This document shows, one piece after another, positions 7,753 through 16,508 of a stretch of DNA of 64,000 nucleotides. The first letter of the stretch is position 1. The number at the start of each line of letters is the position of its first letter. A program made the position numbers and the translations under genes. This DNA is from Boseongicola aestuarii (GTDB lineage Bacteria; Pseudomonadota; Alphaproteobacteria; Rhodobacterales; Rhodobacteraceae): NCBI RefSeq assembly GCF_900184815.1, contig NZ_FXXQ01000009.1:1-64000 (forward strand). Direction: 5' to 3'. The notes under the pieces are model-generated. The model was not told the DNA's origin, did not search any database, and saw nothing but the letters and a program-made list of their open reading frames with translations.

Positions 7753-8490
7753 TTGGGTTGGGTCCATGTCATCACGCCAATCGTAACTGAGGGCTTTCGC
7801 GCCGCTACTTTGCCCGCACCGGATGGGTGCAAAGTGACGAATGCGCAAATCTCGAAAGGCCCGGCTTCGATTGAATCCGCAGTTGACGAGGTTTTGGCCG
7901 CTCCTGGTGTTATTGATGCCGCGATCATGGCCGAGGCGGACGGCGCACAGGCCGTCGTTATTGATTGTATGCTTGACCCCGGTCTTGATGCTGCGCGCGA
8001 AGCGGTCTCGATCCCGGTGATCGGATGCGGAGAGGCTGCAATGCGAGCAGCAGGCGCGCGATTTGCCGTGATCACTGTCTTGCAGCGTCAAGAGCGTGCC
8101 TTTGCGGATCTGGCACGCAAATATGGGATGGCGGACATGTTGAGCGAAACGATCGGTATTGGCGTTCCTGTGCTTGCCCTTGAAACTGACCGTGAAACGG
8201 CACTCGCCGGGACCATCAATGGATCAAAGAAAGCCGTCAGCGGTGGAGCAACATCCATCGTCTTTGGCTGTACAGGGATGCTTGGGTTTGCGGATGAGGT
8301 CAGTGCCGCACTTGACGGAATAAGTGTCATCGACCCTTTGCCGAATGCCATCGAATTTGCACACAAGGCAATTCAAAGCGGGCATAAAAACGACAAATCA
8401 ATCTACCCTTACCCGGATTCAAAACCCATAGTCGGATTTGAAGGATGGACTGCCCTAGACGCCATGATGAGAGGCCAAAGGGATGACTAA
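7753..8490 (+). CDS. Aspartate/glutamate/hydantoin racemase-family protein
   Basis: A 245-residue member of the Asp/Glu racemase superfamily. The two catalytic cysteines are visible in context: AVVIDCMLDPG and IVFGCTGM, the second with the GCTGM signature seen in hydantoin racemases. Cofactor-independent two-base epimerisation of a hydantoin or amino-acid-type substrate is the likely role. The start is the TTG at 7753; an in-frame stop lies 13 codons upstream and no ATG or GTG intervenes, while GGGGGGA sits seven bases before the TTG. It overlaps the next gene by eight bases, so it is the first gene of a transport and hydantoinase operon. Confidence 0.8.
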   Translation: MGWVHVITPIVTEGFRAATLPAPDGCKVTNAQISKGPASIESAVDEVLAAPGVIDAAIMAEADGAQAVVIDCMLDPGLDAAREAVSIPVIGCGEAAMRAAGARFAVITVLQRQERAFADLARKYGMADMLSETIGIGVPVLALETDRETALAGTINGSKKAVSGGATSIVFGCTGMLGFADEVSAALDGISVIDPLPNAIEFAHKAIQSGHKNDKSIYPYPDSKPIVGFEGWTALDAMMRGQRDD

Positions 8491-9373
8491 GGCCTTGGTA
8501 GTCAGAGCAAGCGGCCTTTCTCAGCATCAATTCAAATGGTTGTTGGTCGTCCCTTTGGTCGCGTTTTTCATGTTGTTTTTTGTGATCCCGGTCGGGTTGC
8601 TCTTCGCAACCTCTTTCAACCCGGCGAGGGTCGGACAGGTCGCCGTCGTGACCGATCTTACGTTGGACAATTACATCCGCTTTTTCTCACGCTCCAATTA
8701 TTTGATGGCGGCGGGACGGTCAGTCCTCTTGGCGAGCATCGTTTCGCTTATCACACTGGTCGTCGCCTACCCGATGGCATTCGTCATAGCCAAAACCGAA
8801 AATCCGGCACGCAATACGTTCCTGCTGATCCTCGTTTTAGCGTCGATGCAACTGGATATGGTCATTCGCCTGTATGGGATGATGGTGATCTTAGGCGACA
8901 ACGGTCTGATCAACCAGATTTTACAAGGCATGGGCCTTACAGATGGCCCAGTCGCCCTGATGTATAACTTTCGCGGCGTGGTTTTCGGCCTTGTCCAGTT
9001 CGCGCTGCCGTTCATGATCCTGACGCTTGTTGGGGTGATTAAGGGCATTCCTCCCAGCCTAGAAGAAGCTGCGCGTTCGCTTGGCGCTTCCCGGCGTCGC
9101 GCTTTCATGCGGGTAACGTTGCCTGCCTCAATGCCGGGTATCCTCTCGGGTTCCCTGCTGGTCTTCGCCTTGTCGATCTCATCCTACATTGTACCCGCGC
9201 TTATGGGTGGGTTCCGCGTCGGGGTCTTGCCGATCCACATTTACCAGCAGGTCGCGGAAAGCGCGCGCTTTCAGTTCGGCGCAACCATTGCCGTGATCCT
9301 GTTCCTGATCAGTGCTACGGCTGTGGCCGTCTACCTCAAACTTGGGAACCGTGGCTCAGGTGGGCTTGCCTGA
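8483..9373 (+). CDS. ABC importer permease, PotB-like
   Basis: A 296-residue inner-membrane permease of the spermidine/putrescine-type (MalFG superfamily) importers. About six hydrophobic segments are visible, starting with WLLVVPLVAFFMLFFVIPVGLLF, and the EAA loop that contacts the ATPase is clear: EEAARSLGASRRRAFMRVTLP at about residues 193-213. It overlaps the racemase gene by eight bases and the next permease by one base (TGATG), so translation is coupled. With the second permease, the binding protein and the ATPase it makes one complete importer. Confidence 0.88.
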   Translation: MTKALVVRASGLSQHQFKWLLVVPLVAFFMLFFVIPVGLLFATSFNPARVGQVAVVTDLTLDNYIRFFSRSNYLMAAGRSVLLASIVSLITLVVAYPMAFVIAKTENPARNTFLLILVLASMQLDMVIRLYGMMVILGDNGLINQILQGMGLTDGPVALMYNFRGVVFGLVQFALPFMILTLVGVIKGIPPSLEEAARSLGASRRRAFMRVTLPASMPGILSGSLLVFALSISSYIVPALMGGFRVGVLPIHIYQQVAESARFQFGATIAVILFLISATAVAVYLKLGNRGSGGLA

Positions 9374-10179
9374 TGGAACGCAAAATCCCCTTGCCAATGC
9401 TAGTGCTTGCGATCCTCGGCTTTTGCTATCTGCTGTTTCCGATCCTTGTTGTAGTTCTTGCGGGGCTGACAACAGGCGAATTTCTGACATTCCCACCCAA
9501 AGGGTTGTCGCTCCGGTGGGTCATCTCTTTCCTCAACTCCGAGAAATACCTGTCGGCATTCTTCTTTTCATTCAAGCTTGCTCTGATGACCATGGTGGTT
9601 TCGACCATCTTAGGTACTGCCGCCGCCCTGTTTCTTGCGCGCTCTCGCTTTGTTGGGCGTGCCGCATTGCGGGCGTTCTTTCTGTCGCCGGTGGTCCTGC
9701 CGGGTGTCGTCGTCGGGTTTGCCCTCTACGCATTTTTCATCGCCAGCGGAATGGGTATCTCGCGCACGATCTGGGGCTTATGGATCGGGCATATTCTGTA
9801 CTCCACACCATACGTGATCGGCACCGTCGGTGCATCTTTGGCGACTTTTGATGTCTCACTGGAGGAGGCCGCGCGAAGCCTCGGCGCATCGCCCATGCGG
9901 GCTTTTCGCAAAATCACATTTCCCAACATCGCGCAGGGTATTCAAGCGGGTTCAATCTTTGCCTTCATCGTCAGCTTTGGCCAGTTCGAGGTGTCGCTGT
10001 TCCTGTCGGCGCCGAACTCTGAACCACTGCCAATCGCGATGTATAATTCGCTGCGCTACAAATTCGAGCCCGATGCCGCCGCCGCAGGCATCTTTGCCAT
10101 CACCCTCGTTATCGCCTCGGTTCTCCTTACGAACCGGCTGGTGAACATCCGCCGCTTGCTGGAACGGCAGGACGGCTAA
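9373..10179 (+). CDS. ABC importer permease, PotC-like
   Basis: A 268-residue second permease of the same importer. Hydrophobic segments begin at LPMLVLAILGFCYLLFPILVVVL, and the EAA motif reads EEAARSLGASPMRAFRKITFP. The ATG overlaps the stop of the PotB-like gene by one base. The binding-protein gene follows after 29 bases. Length and motif order match PotC-type permeases. Confidence 0.88.
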   Translation: MERKIPLPMLVLAILGFCYLLFPILVVVLAGLTTGEFLTFPPKGLSLRWVISFLNSEKYLSAFFFSFKLALMTMVVSTILGTAAALFLARSRFVGRAALRAFFLSPVVLPGVVVGFALYAFFIASGMGISRTIWGLWIGHILYSTPYVIGTVGASLATFDVSLEEAARSLGASPMRAFRKITFPNIAQGIQAGSIFAFIVSFGQFEVSLFLSAPNSEPLPIAMYNSLRYKFEPDAAAAGIFAITLVIASVLLTNRLVNIRRLLERQDG

Positions 10180-10208
10180 TTCCAATACCAACCACGGGAG
10201 TAAGACAG

Positions 10209-11315
10209 ATGACCATTCATAAGAAACACAGCAGACGATCCATTTTGAAAGGTGGGGCAGCGTTGGGCGCGGCTGCGACCATTCCTAACATGTTCTATAT
10301 CAACCATGCCTGGGCACAGGACGTTGTCTATGATGGCGGTGTCTTTGACGCTGGTGGTGCGACGTTGAATGTCGCGGAGTGGGGCGGCGGCTGGGAAGAA
10401 TTTGTGCGCAAAGCGCTGACCGACGAGTTCGAGAAGGACTTCAATTGCAAGTTGAACTGGGACAGCTCATTCCCCTGGTTCCCAAAATTTGTAACCCAAG
10501 GTGCCAACGATCCGGTATATGACATTGCGAACTGGAACCTGCCGAACCTGATGCAGACCAATGCTGCTGGCGACTTTTTCCTAACAACGGACGAGATCAA
10601 GGCCAATGTCCCCAACGCCGCTGATTGCTGGGACTTCGCCTTTGCGAGTGGCGCAGGCGTGACCTGGGCCTATCAGCCTTATGTCTACGCATATCGTACC
10701 GACCGTGGCGCGCCGGTGAGCAACTTCCGTGACTTCTTTGCCGAGCGTTTTGTCAACAAGCGGGGTACCTACGCCACGGAAAACGGCTTGATGCACGCGT
10801 TTTTCATGGCGACAGCCCAAGAGTTCGGTAAGGACCAGTACGATATGGAAGCCGCCTTCACTGCCCTTGAGGGTGCCATGCCGATGAAGATCAGCGAGTT
10901 CACCTTTAATATGCTCTCATTGTTGGAGCGCGGTGAGGTTGATATTGCCGTGCACATCGAAGGCGAGGCTTTGACGCTGAAAAAGCAAGGAGCGCCAGTC
11001 GATGTCTGGGAGTGGGACAGCAAGCCAATCCTGACACAGACCAAAACGATCAGCCGGTATGCTGATCCGATGCAGAAAAAGCTGGCCCTTGCCTTGTTGA
11101 ACCGCACCCTGTCGCCAGATTTCCTTGAGCCGTTTGGGGAAGAATTCCTGTGGCGTCCGACCAATGGAAAGGCTGCTATGCCTTCAGCGCTTGCCGCCGA
11201 AGGGGCTACCAATACGGCTGACGCTGTCTCTGCCTATTGGGTTCCGGATTGGGATTTCTTTGTGGAAAACAAGGCAGACATCACCGACAGGCTGAACCAG
11301 ATCTTCGGTCTTTGA
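10209..11315 (+). CDS. Extracellular solute-binding protein, polyamine-type, Tat-exported
   Basis: A 368-residue periplasmic binding protein. The N terminus has a twin-arginine signal (SRRSILKGG, then a hydrophobic stretch and NHAWA cleavage region), so it is folded before export. The mature part begins with LNVAEWGGGWEEF and belongs to the PotD/PotF-like cluster of bacterial solute-binding proteins. It lies between the permease pair and the ATPase, with GGGAG upstream of the ATG. The ligand cannot be read from sequence; the hydantoinase neighbours suggest a hydantoin-type compound rather than a polyamine. Confidence 0.88.
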   Translation: MTIHKKHSRRSILKGGAALGAAATIPNMFYINHAWAQDVVYDGGVFDAGGATLNVAEWGGGWEEFVRKALTDEFEKDFNCKLNWDSSFPWFPKFVTQGANDPVYDIANWNLPNLMQTNAAGDFFLTTDEIKANVPNAADCWDFAFASGAGVTWAYQPYVYAYRTDRGAPVSNFRDFFAERFVNKRGTYATENGLMHAFFMATAQEFGKDQYDMEAAFTALEGAMPMKISEFTFNMLSLLERGEVDIAVHIEGEALTLKKQGAPVDVWEWDSKPILTQTKTISRYADPMQKKLALALLNRTLSPDFLEPFGEEFLWRPTNGKAAMPSALAAEGATNTADAVSAYWVPDWDFFVENKADITDRLNQIFGL

Positions 11316-11365
11316 AAAGCAATGGCCGGGGGCGTTCGTTCCCGGCCACACTCCAAGGAAACCCG

Positions 11366-12436
11366 ATGTCCTACGTAGAATTCAGCACGATCTCAAAACA
11401 CTTCGGCAATTCGGTTGCCGTTGCAGACTTGGATCTGCAAATCGAACAAGGCGAGTTTTTCTCTCTGCTCGGGCCCTCTGGCTGTGGCAAATCCACGACG
11501 CTGCGCATGTTGGCAGGATTCGTGAAACCGACCACGGGCACTATCCACGTCAACGGGCGGGATGTGACAGCCCTTCCGCCTGAGGCCCGCGACATTGGGA
11601 TTGTTTTCCAGAATTATGCCATTTTTCCGCATATGACCGTATTCGACAACATCGCCTTCGGTCTTGTTGAACGCAAATTGCCCCGGGGCGAAATCAAGCA
11701 AAAGGTCGATGCCGCTTTGGCCGAGGTCGGGATGACCGGCTTTGAAGGCAGGTACGAGCGCGAACTTTCCGGTGGTCAGAAACAGCGCGTAGCGCTGGCG
11801 CGCGTTCTGGTGATCGAACCCGAGATATTGCTTCTGGATGAGCCTTTATCCGCGCTTGACAAGAAGATGCGCGAAGAGATGAAATTCTGGATCAAAAACA
11901 TCCAAAGATCTGTCGGCATCACAACAATATATGTTACCCATGACCAGTCCGAGGCGCTGACAATGTCAGACCGGATTGCCGTTATGGATCAGGGCCGCGT
12001 GCTGCAAATAGGCACTCCGGTCGAGATATATGAACAACCCGCCTCGCGGTTTATCGCCGAATTCATCGGTGAATCAAATTTGTTAAACGGCATAGTTTCA
12101 GCAGTTGATGGCGCGGTCTGTTCCATCCGCATTGGCAACGCTACGGTTACCGGGCGACTTACGCAAAACAACTCGGTTTCTCAGGATCAGGATGTCGCAT
12201 TGCTTGTGCGCCCCGAAATGATCCGGTTGCATGCGCTTGACGCAGACGAACAGCCAAAACTGACCGGGACCGTTTCCGAAACGATCTATCAAGGTTCGGT
12301 CGTACGGTATCGTATTCAGATCGCTGACCAAGATTTGATGGTCGAAATTGCCAACCGTCCCGACCTTCCCCGGCTTGATATGACAGACGAAGTTGCTGTG
12401 TTTTGGGATGCTGAAAGTGGCGTGGTGATGCCATGA
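11366..12436 (+). CDS. ABC importer ATP-binding protein, PotA-like
   Basis: A 356-residue ATPase. Walker A GPSGCGKST, signature LSGGQKQRVALARVL and Walker B ILLLDEPLSALD are all intact, followed by the switch histidine in YVTHDQSEA. The C-terminal part (about 240-356) is the TOBE domain typical of PotA/MalK-type subunits. The chosen ATG at 11366 has AAGGAA upstream; a longer open frame from 11237 would overlap the binding-protein gene and is not credible. The stop overlaps the next ATG by four bases. Confidence 0.9.
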   Translation: MSYVEFSTISKHFGNSVAVADLDLQIEQGEFFSLLGPSGCGKSTTLRMLAGFVKPTTGTIHVNGRDVTALPPEARDIGIVFQNYAIFPHMTVFDNIAFGLVERKLPRGEIKQKVDAALAEVGMTGFEGRYERELSGGQKQRVALARVLVIEPEILLLDEPLSALDKKMREEMKFWIKNIQRSVGITTIYVTHDQSEALTMSDRIAVMDQGRVLQIGTPVEIYEQPASRFIAEFIGESNLLNGIVSAVDGAVCSIRIGNATVTGRLTQNNSVSQDQDVALLVRPEMIRLHALDADEQPKLTGTVSETIYQGSVVRYRIQIADQDLMVEIANRPDLPRLDMTDEVAVFWDAESGVVMP

Positions 12437-13968
12437 AAATCGGGGTGGATGTCGGCGGCACCAATACCGATGCCGTCGTCTTGGGGGCCAATGGCGTCCG
12501 TGGCTGGTGCAAGACCCCGACCACGGCGGATGTCTATTCCGGGATCGTCGCGGCAATTACACAGGCCATTTCGGATGCTCGTGTTGATCGCACGGACGTT
12601 GACTGTGTGATGATTGGTACTACTCAATTCACCAATGCTGTTATTCAGCGCAAGTCCTTGCTGCCAGTTGGAATTATTCGTCTCGCGCTTCCCGCCACCT
12701 CGGCCATTCCGCCGCTTACTGACTGGCCAGATGACCTGATCAACGAGGTTGGCCGCAATGCTTATCTGGTTGGTGGTGGGTACGAGTTTGACGGACGTGA
12801 AATCGCACCGCTGGATGAAATGGCCGTCTTAAAGGCCGCGCGTGCATTTCGCCAAAGCAGCATCCAGACGGTGGCGATCACCTCGGTATTCTCGCCCATG
12901 AACGGCGAGATGGAACGGCGCACTGCAGAGATCGTGCGAAACGAGGTTCCTGATATTGCAGTGTCACTGTCTTGCGAGTTGGGTCAGTTCGGCCTTTTGC
13001 CGCGGGAGAATTCTACGATCATCAACGCCGCACTATCCCAATTGTCTGACCATGTCGTGCAGGCCTTTCGTCGCGCCCTGCACGAGCTTGGCTTAGATGT
13101 GCCGCTCTTCATCAGCCAAAATGACGGGACATTGATGCGGGCCGATGATGTGCAGCGCTACCCGGTTCTGACCTTTGCCTCGGGGCCAACCAATTCCATG
13201 CGCGGCGCGGTCTATCTGGCTGGCATTCAGGACGCGATGGTAGTGGATATCGGCGGCACGACTTCTGATATCGGCATGCTGCGCAATGGTTTTCCTCGTC
13301 AGTCTACCAACTTTGTCGATGTCGGCGGGGTCAAGACGAACTTCCGCATGCCAGACGTCTTGGCTGTCGGCCTCGGTGGCGGAAGCCTTGTGCGCGACGA
13401 AGGGCGACGGGTCGGACCGGAATCGGTTGGTTACGAGTTGACCAATCGTGCCCAATGTTTTGGCGGTGACACATTGACAGCCACCGATATCGCCGTCGCT
13501 GGCGGGTGGGCTAGCATCGGTGACAGATCACTGGTGCAGGCAGACAAGGCAACAATTAAGGCCGCCCGTGCATCAATGCGCCAAATGCTGGATGTGAATG
13601 TCGAGCGGATGAAAACTGAGGCCGCAGATTTACCTCTGTTGGTTGTAGGGGGCGGTTCCATCCTTGTAGATTGGCCGGTCCAGTCGGTGTCGGAGGTGCT
13701 TCGACCCGAATATTCGTCTGTTGCCAATGCAGTCGGAGCGGCCATCGCGCAAGTCTCAGGCGAGGTCGAACGCGTGGTAACCCTAAATGAGGCCACGCGG
13801 GGATCAGTGCTGGACGACGCCCGACAGGAGGCCAAGGACAAGGCGATCGGCGCAGGAGCCACCGCAGCCAGTGTCGAAATCATCGAGGTGGAACAAGTGC
13901 CGATCAGCTATTTGCCCGGCAATCCAACACGACTTCGGGTCAAAGCCGTAGGCGATCTGCCAATTTAG
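12433..13968 (+). CDS. Hydantoinase/oxoprolinase family protein (HyuA-type)
   Basis: A 511-residue protein with the phosphate-binding fold of the ATP-dependent hydantoinase/oxoprolinase family: IGVDVGGTNTDAVVL at the N terminus (Hydantoinase_A N-terminal domain) and DIGGTTSDIGML in the central Hydantoinase_A domain. It is shorter than classical HyuA (about 700 residues), matching the group found next to DUF917 proteins. Likely role: ATP-dependent opening of a hydantoin-type ring, in the cytosol. It overlaps the ATPase gene (ATGA) and precedes the DUF917 gene by eight bases. Confidence 0.85.
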   Translation: MKIGVDVGGTNTDAVVLGANGVRGWCKTPTTADVYSGIVAAITQAISDARVDRTDVDCVMIGTTQFTNAVIQRKSLLPVGIIRLALPATSAIPPLTDWPDDLINEVGRNAYLVGGGYEFDGREIAPLDEMAVLKAARAFRQSSIQTVAITSVFSPMNGEMERRTAEIVRNEVPDIAVSLSCELGQFGLLPRENSTIINAALSQLSDHVVQAFRRALHELGLDVPLFISQNDGTLMRADDVQRYPVLTFASGPTNSMRGAVYLAGIQDAMVVDIGGTTSDIGMLRNGFPRQSTNFVDVGGVKTNFRMPDVLAVGLGGGSLVRDEGRRVGPESVGYELTNRAQCFGGDTLTATDIAVAGGWASIGDRSLVQADKATIKAARASMRQMLDVNVERMKTEAADLPLLVVGGGSILVDWPVQSVSEVLRPEYSSVANAVGAAIAQVSGEVERVVTLNEATRGSVLDDARQEAKDKAIGAGATAASVEIIEVEQVPISYLPGNPTRLRVKAVGDLPI

Positions 13969-13976
13969 GAAGCAAC

Positions 13977-15047
13977 ATGGAACTGAGATTTGAAGATGTT
14001 GACGACTTGTGTACTGGTGCCGCCTTTTTGGGTGCAGGCGGCGGTGGCGATCCCTACATAGGAGGGCTGATGGTCAAACAAGAGCTGGCCGCAGGCCGGA
14101 AGATCGAAATTATTGATCCCGACGGGTTGGACGATGCCAAGCTAATTATCCCAACGGCGATGATGGGCGCGCCCACTGTGTTGCTTGAGAAGATTCCTTC
14201 AGGTGAAGAGCCTATTCGCGCTCTGCGAGTCGTAGAAAAAGAGCTCGGGCGGCAGGCAGATGCAACAATGCCGACCGAAGTTGGCGGTATTAATTCGACG
14301 ATCCCGCTGTTTGTTGGCGCACGTTTGGGGATTCCGGTGGTCGATGCCGATGGCCAGGGGCGGGCTTTTCCAGAATTGCAGATGGAAACCTTCGCTATTG
14401 AAGGCGTCAAAGGGTGCCCTTTGGGAATTTCTGACGAAAAGGGTGACACGTCGTTGGTGATGACCGATGACAACCATCGCATGGAATGGATAGCTCGTGG
14501 TATTACAATCCGTTTTGGGGGAACCGCATATTTTGCGAATTACCCTATGAGCGGGGCGGAAGTAAAACGCAGTGCAGTCAAGCACACCCTTACACTCGCA
14601 CGGCGGATCGGAGAAATTATCCGGAATTCCCGTTCTCGCAAACTCGACCCAATAGACGAGTTGTTCACCTTTCTGGCGACGACAAGCTATGCAGTCGCCC
14701 GCGTTATCTTTGATGGAAAGATCACCGATGTAGACAGACGCACAAGCGAAGGATTCACTTTGGGCAGTGTCTCCATCGACAATCCAAGTGGCCGTTGCAT
14801 CATCGAATTTCAGAACGAAAACCTCATCGCCCGTGTTGACGGAGAAGTGTTGGCGATTGTGCCAGATATTATCTCAATTCTCGACGCAGAGACCGCTATG
14901 CCGATTACCAACGAAACGTTGCGCTATGGGCAACGGGTCAAAGTGATGGCGGTTCGGGTTCCGCCAATCATGCGATCCGAAGCCGCTCTCAAACAATTCG
15001 GACCAGAAGCTTTTGGAATGTCAGAGGCATATCGCGCCCTAGAGTGA
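13977..15047 (+). CDS. DUF917 (S-methyl-thiohydantoin desulfurase-like) protein
   Basis: A 356-residue protein of the DUF917 family, recognised by its opening DVDDLCTGAAFLGAGGGGDPYIGGLM and by PTEVGGINS and EVLAIVPDIISILD further on. Family members are found beside or fused to HyuA-type proteins and have been linked to desulfuration of thiohydantoins. It starts at the ATG at 13977 with AGGAAG just upstream and ends the operon. Cytosolic, no signal. The thiohydantoin link is family knowledge; that this copy does it is inference. Confidence 0.8.
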   Translation: MELRFEDVDDLCTGAAFLGAGGGGDPYIGGLMVKQELAAGRKIEIIDPDGLDDAKLIIPTAMMGAPTVLLEKIPSGEEPIRALRVVEKELGRQADATMPTEVGGINSTIPLFVGARLGIPVVDADGQGRAFPELQMETFAIEGVKGCPLGISDEKGDTSLVMTDDNHRMEWIARGITIRFGGTAYFANYPMSGAEVKRSAVKHTLTLARRIGEIIRNSRSRKLDPIDELFTFLATTSYAVARVIFDGKITDVDRRTSEGFTLGSVSIDNPSGRCIIEFQNENLIARVDGEVLAIVPDIISILDAETAMPITNETLRYGQRVKVMAVRVPPIMRSEAALKQFGPEAFGMSEAYRALE

Positions 15048-15158
15048 AGTTCCCCAAATTGAGACGGATTAAGAAGTCCAACGGGCTTCCTTTCGGAGCA
15101 AAAACTTCGGCTTAGCGCGTGTTTCGGACATGCAAAGGTTGCGCAGAATCCGTAACTT

Positions 15159-15211
15159 TAGGCTCAGAACCACCGTTGGCTGCGTTATGCACCAATGACC
15201 GCTCAAGATAC
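15159..15211. repeat. REP-like hairpin, copy 8 (degenerate)
   Basis: GGCTCAGAACCACCGTTGGC is followed by TGCGTTATGCACCAATGACC and GCTC. The GGCTC, GCTGC-like and CACCAATGACCGCT blocks match copy 6, but the left arm has decayed so little pairing remains. Confidence 0.5.
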
Positions 15212-15292
15212 CAAGCAGTCTTTGGCCAGGTGATAACTTCGTTCGCGCTATCGCGAATTCGGCTGGACACGCGCGTCCCTGCTTCTCGAAAT

Positions 15293-15535
15293 TCTTTCCC
15301 TGTTCCGCCGATTTCTTTCCCTGATACCGGAATTTAATTCCCTGTTAATTTGAGTAGGGAATTCGCGCGTAAGTCTCTGAATTATATGTGCTAATAGAGC
15401 TGAGTGAAGCCAAATGCGTCCAAAATCGCAGTTTTTCCCTGTTCTTTCCCTGTTAATCAGGGAATTTCGACCCGAGACTGGTTCGCCCGGGACTGCGTGC
15501 ACAGCCAGGCAGTTCCACCAAACCTGCGATACGTG
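15293..15535. repeat. Diverged direct repeat, left copy
   Basis: Contains repeated TTTCCCTG units (for example TTCCCTGTTCTTTCCCTGTT, then AATCAGGGAA), GAGTAGGGAATTCGCGCGTAA and AGACTGGTTCGCCCGGGACT. All recur in the same order and orientation at 20430-20670. It lies immediately 3' of the chimeric recombinase-tail ORF, read on the minus strand. Confidence 0.7.
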
Positions 15536-15674
15536 ACGTTGCGCCACATAGTGCCGCAGTTTCGGTGGGTTGTAGGGTTGGGTCGCTGCGCCAGACTCCT
15601 GCTCAGAACAAATTCGGCGCGTAATCCACCAAGTGTCTGGACTGGCGATTTCCGCGATACGCGAAGTGGTGTGT

Positions 15675-16361
15675 TCAGAGGGTTGCGATGCGCTGGCGCT
15701 GCGATTGCCACTCGGCTGGAAGCTCATGACGCAGGCACCAGTCGGACGTCAGTCCCAGAGGCTGCGTGCCATTCACAATTTCACGAACAATGTCAGGTGC
15801 CAGGAATGCCAGATCGACAAGTTGCTGAACCCGGCGCTTGGAGGTGCCAGCTTCCAAAGCAATAGCTTCGTAGCTCAGACCGTCTTTGAGCTGCCGATAC
15901 CATCGATTGGCAAGCGCAACATTCTCGACGAGCACCTGATCAACATTCGCCGGCCCGTCACCAACAATGATCTTCATCTCAACGCCTCTGCGACGCTCAG
16001 TGAACGGAAGCTCGAGCATGAGGTCATCTGGATCACACTCCAGCTCAGCGCCTACAAGCTTTTGCGTCCGTTTGGCATTGAGACTGATCGTCAGTTTGCC
16101 CGGAGCGATCTGAACCCGTTCCACGATAATGAGGGCTATTCCAGACTGATCCGGATACCCAAAGCGGCGGACAAAAGCTTCCGGCTCGGCTTCCCGATAA
16201 AACCCGGCTGTAGGCTCAGGAGTCATAAGTGTGACCACACTTTTCGGTGCAAACTTGATGAAGTAACGAACGCCGCACTGTTTGATCTCCCAGCCAAGAT
16301 AGTCAGGATCAGCTTTGCCATTTGGAGTTATGTCGAGTTCCGCTTCGAGCGTATAGGACAC
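15675..16361 (-). pseudogene. Chimeric ORF: MvaI/BcnI-type nuclease fragment joined to serine-recombinase tail
   Basis: An intact 228-residue frame with two unrelated halves. Residues 1-74 (TLEAELDITPNG, DPDYLGWEIKQ, TLMTPEPTAGFY, FVRRFGYPDQSG) match the middle of MvaI/BcnI-family restriction nucleases; D20, E25 and K27 have the D-x4-E-x-K spacing of the PD-(D/E)XK site. From residue 75 (about base 16,139) onward the sequence (VERVQIAPGKLTISL, VEMKIIVGDG, then a KRRVQQLVDLAFLAPDIV helix-turn-helix) matches the C terminus of large serine recombinases. Both parents are severely truncated, so it is probably a deletion-born pseudogene, although the frame is preserved. The start is a GTG at 16361; the frame is open to 16412. 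Confidence 0.65.
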
Positions 16362-16420
16362 TGTGACAGTGCCCCGAAACTTAGTGTCACCCGTCCTGAC
16401 AGCTGACTCTCGTCAATATA

Positions 16421-16433
16421 TGAACAATGTTCA
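16421..16433. promoter_or_regulatory. Palindromic operator TGAACA-A-TGTTCA, copy 1
   Basis: Perfect six-base inverted arms around one base, repeated identically 54 bases downstream. The form resembles operators of TetR-family repressors. It lies just upstream of a TTGACT that could be a -35 element (16440-16445). Confidence 0.6.
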
Positions 16434-16474
16434 TTTTTGTTGACTGACGCGCAGAATCATGCAATCTACATTTA

Positions 16475-16487
16475 TGAACAATGTTCA
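16475..16487. promoter_or_regulatory. Palindromic operator TGAACA-A-TGTTCA, copy 2
   Basis: Identical to the copy at 16421-16433. The pair brackets the putative promoter of the small lipoprotein gene at 16509 and the aas-type gene at 16938. No TetR-type gene lies in this window, so the repressor would be encoded elsewhere. Confidence 0.6.
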
Positions 16488-16508
16488 CAAATCGGATGGG
16501 AAGTTAAG

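Larger units (their letters stand above)
15048..15674. other. Gene-free stretch with two repeat families
   Basis: More than 600 bases with no supportable gene. It contains one REP-like copy (15159-15211) and the left copy of a 240-bp direct repeat (15293-15535). Frames across it are short, are not family-like and coincide with repeat sequence. Confidence 0.5.
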
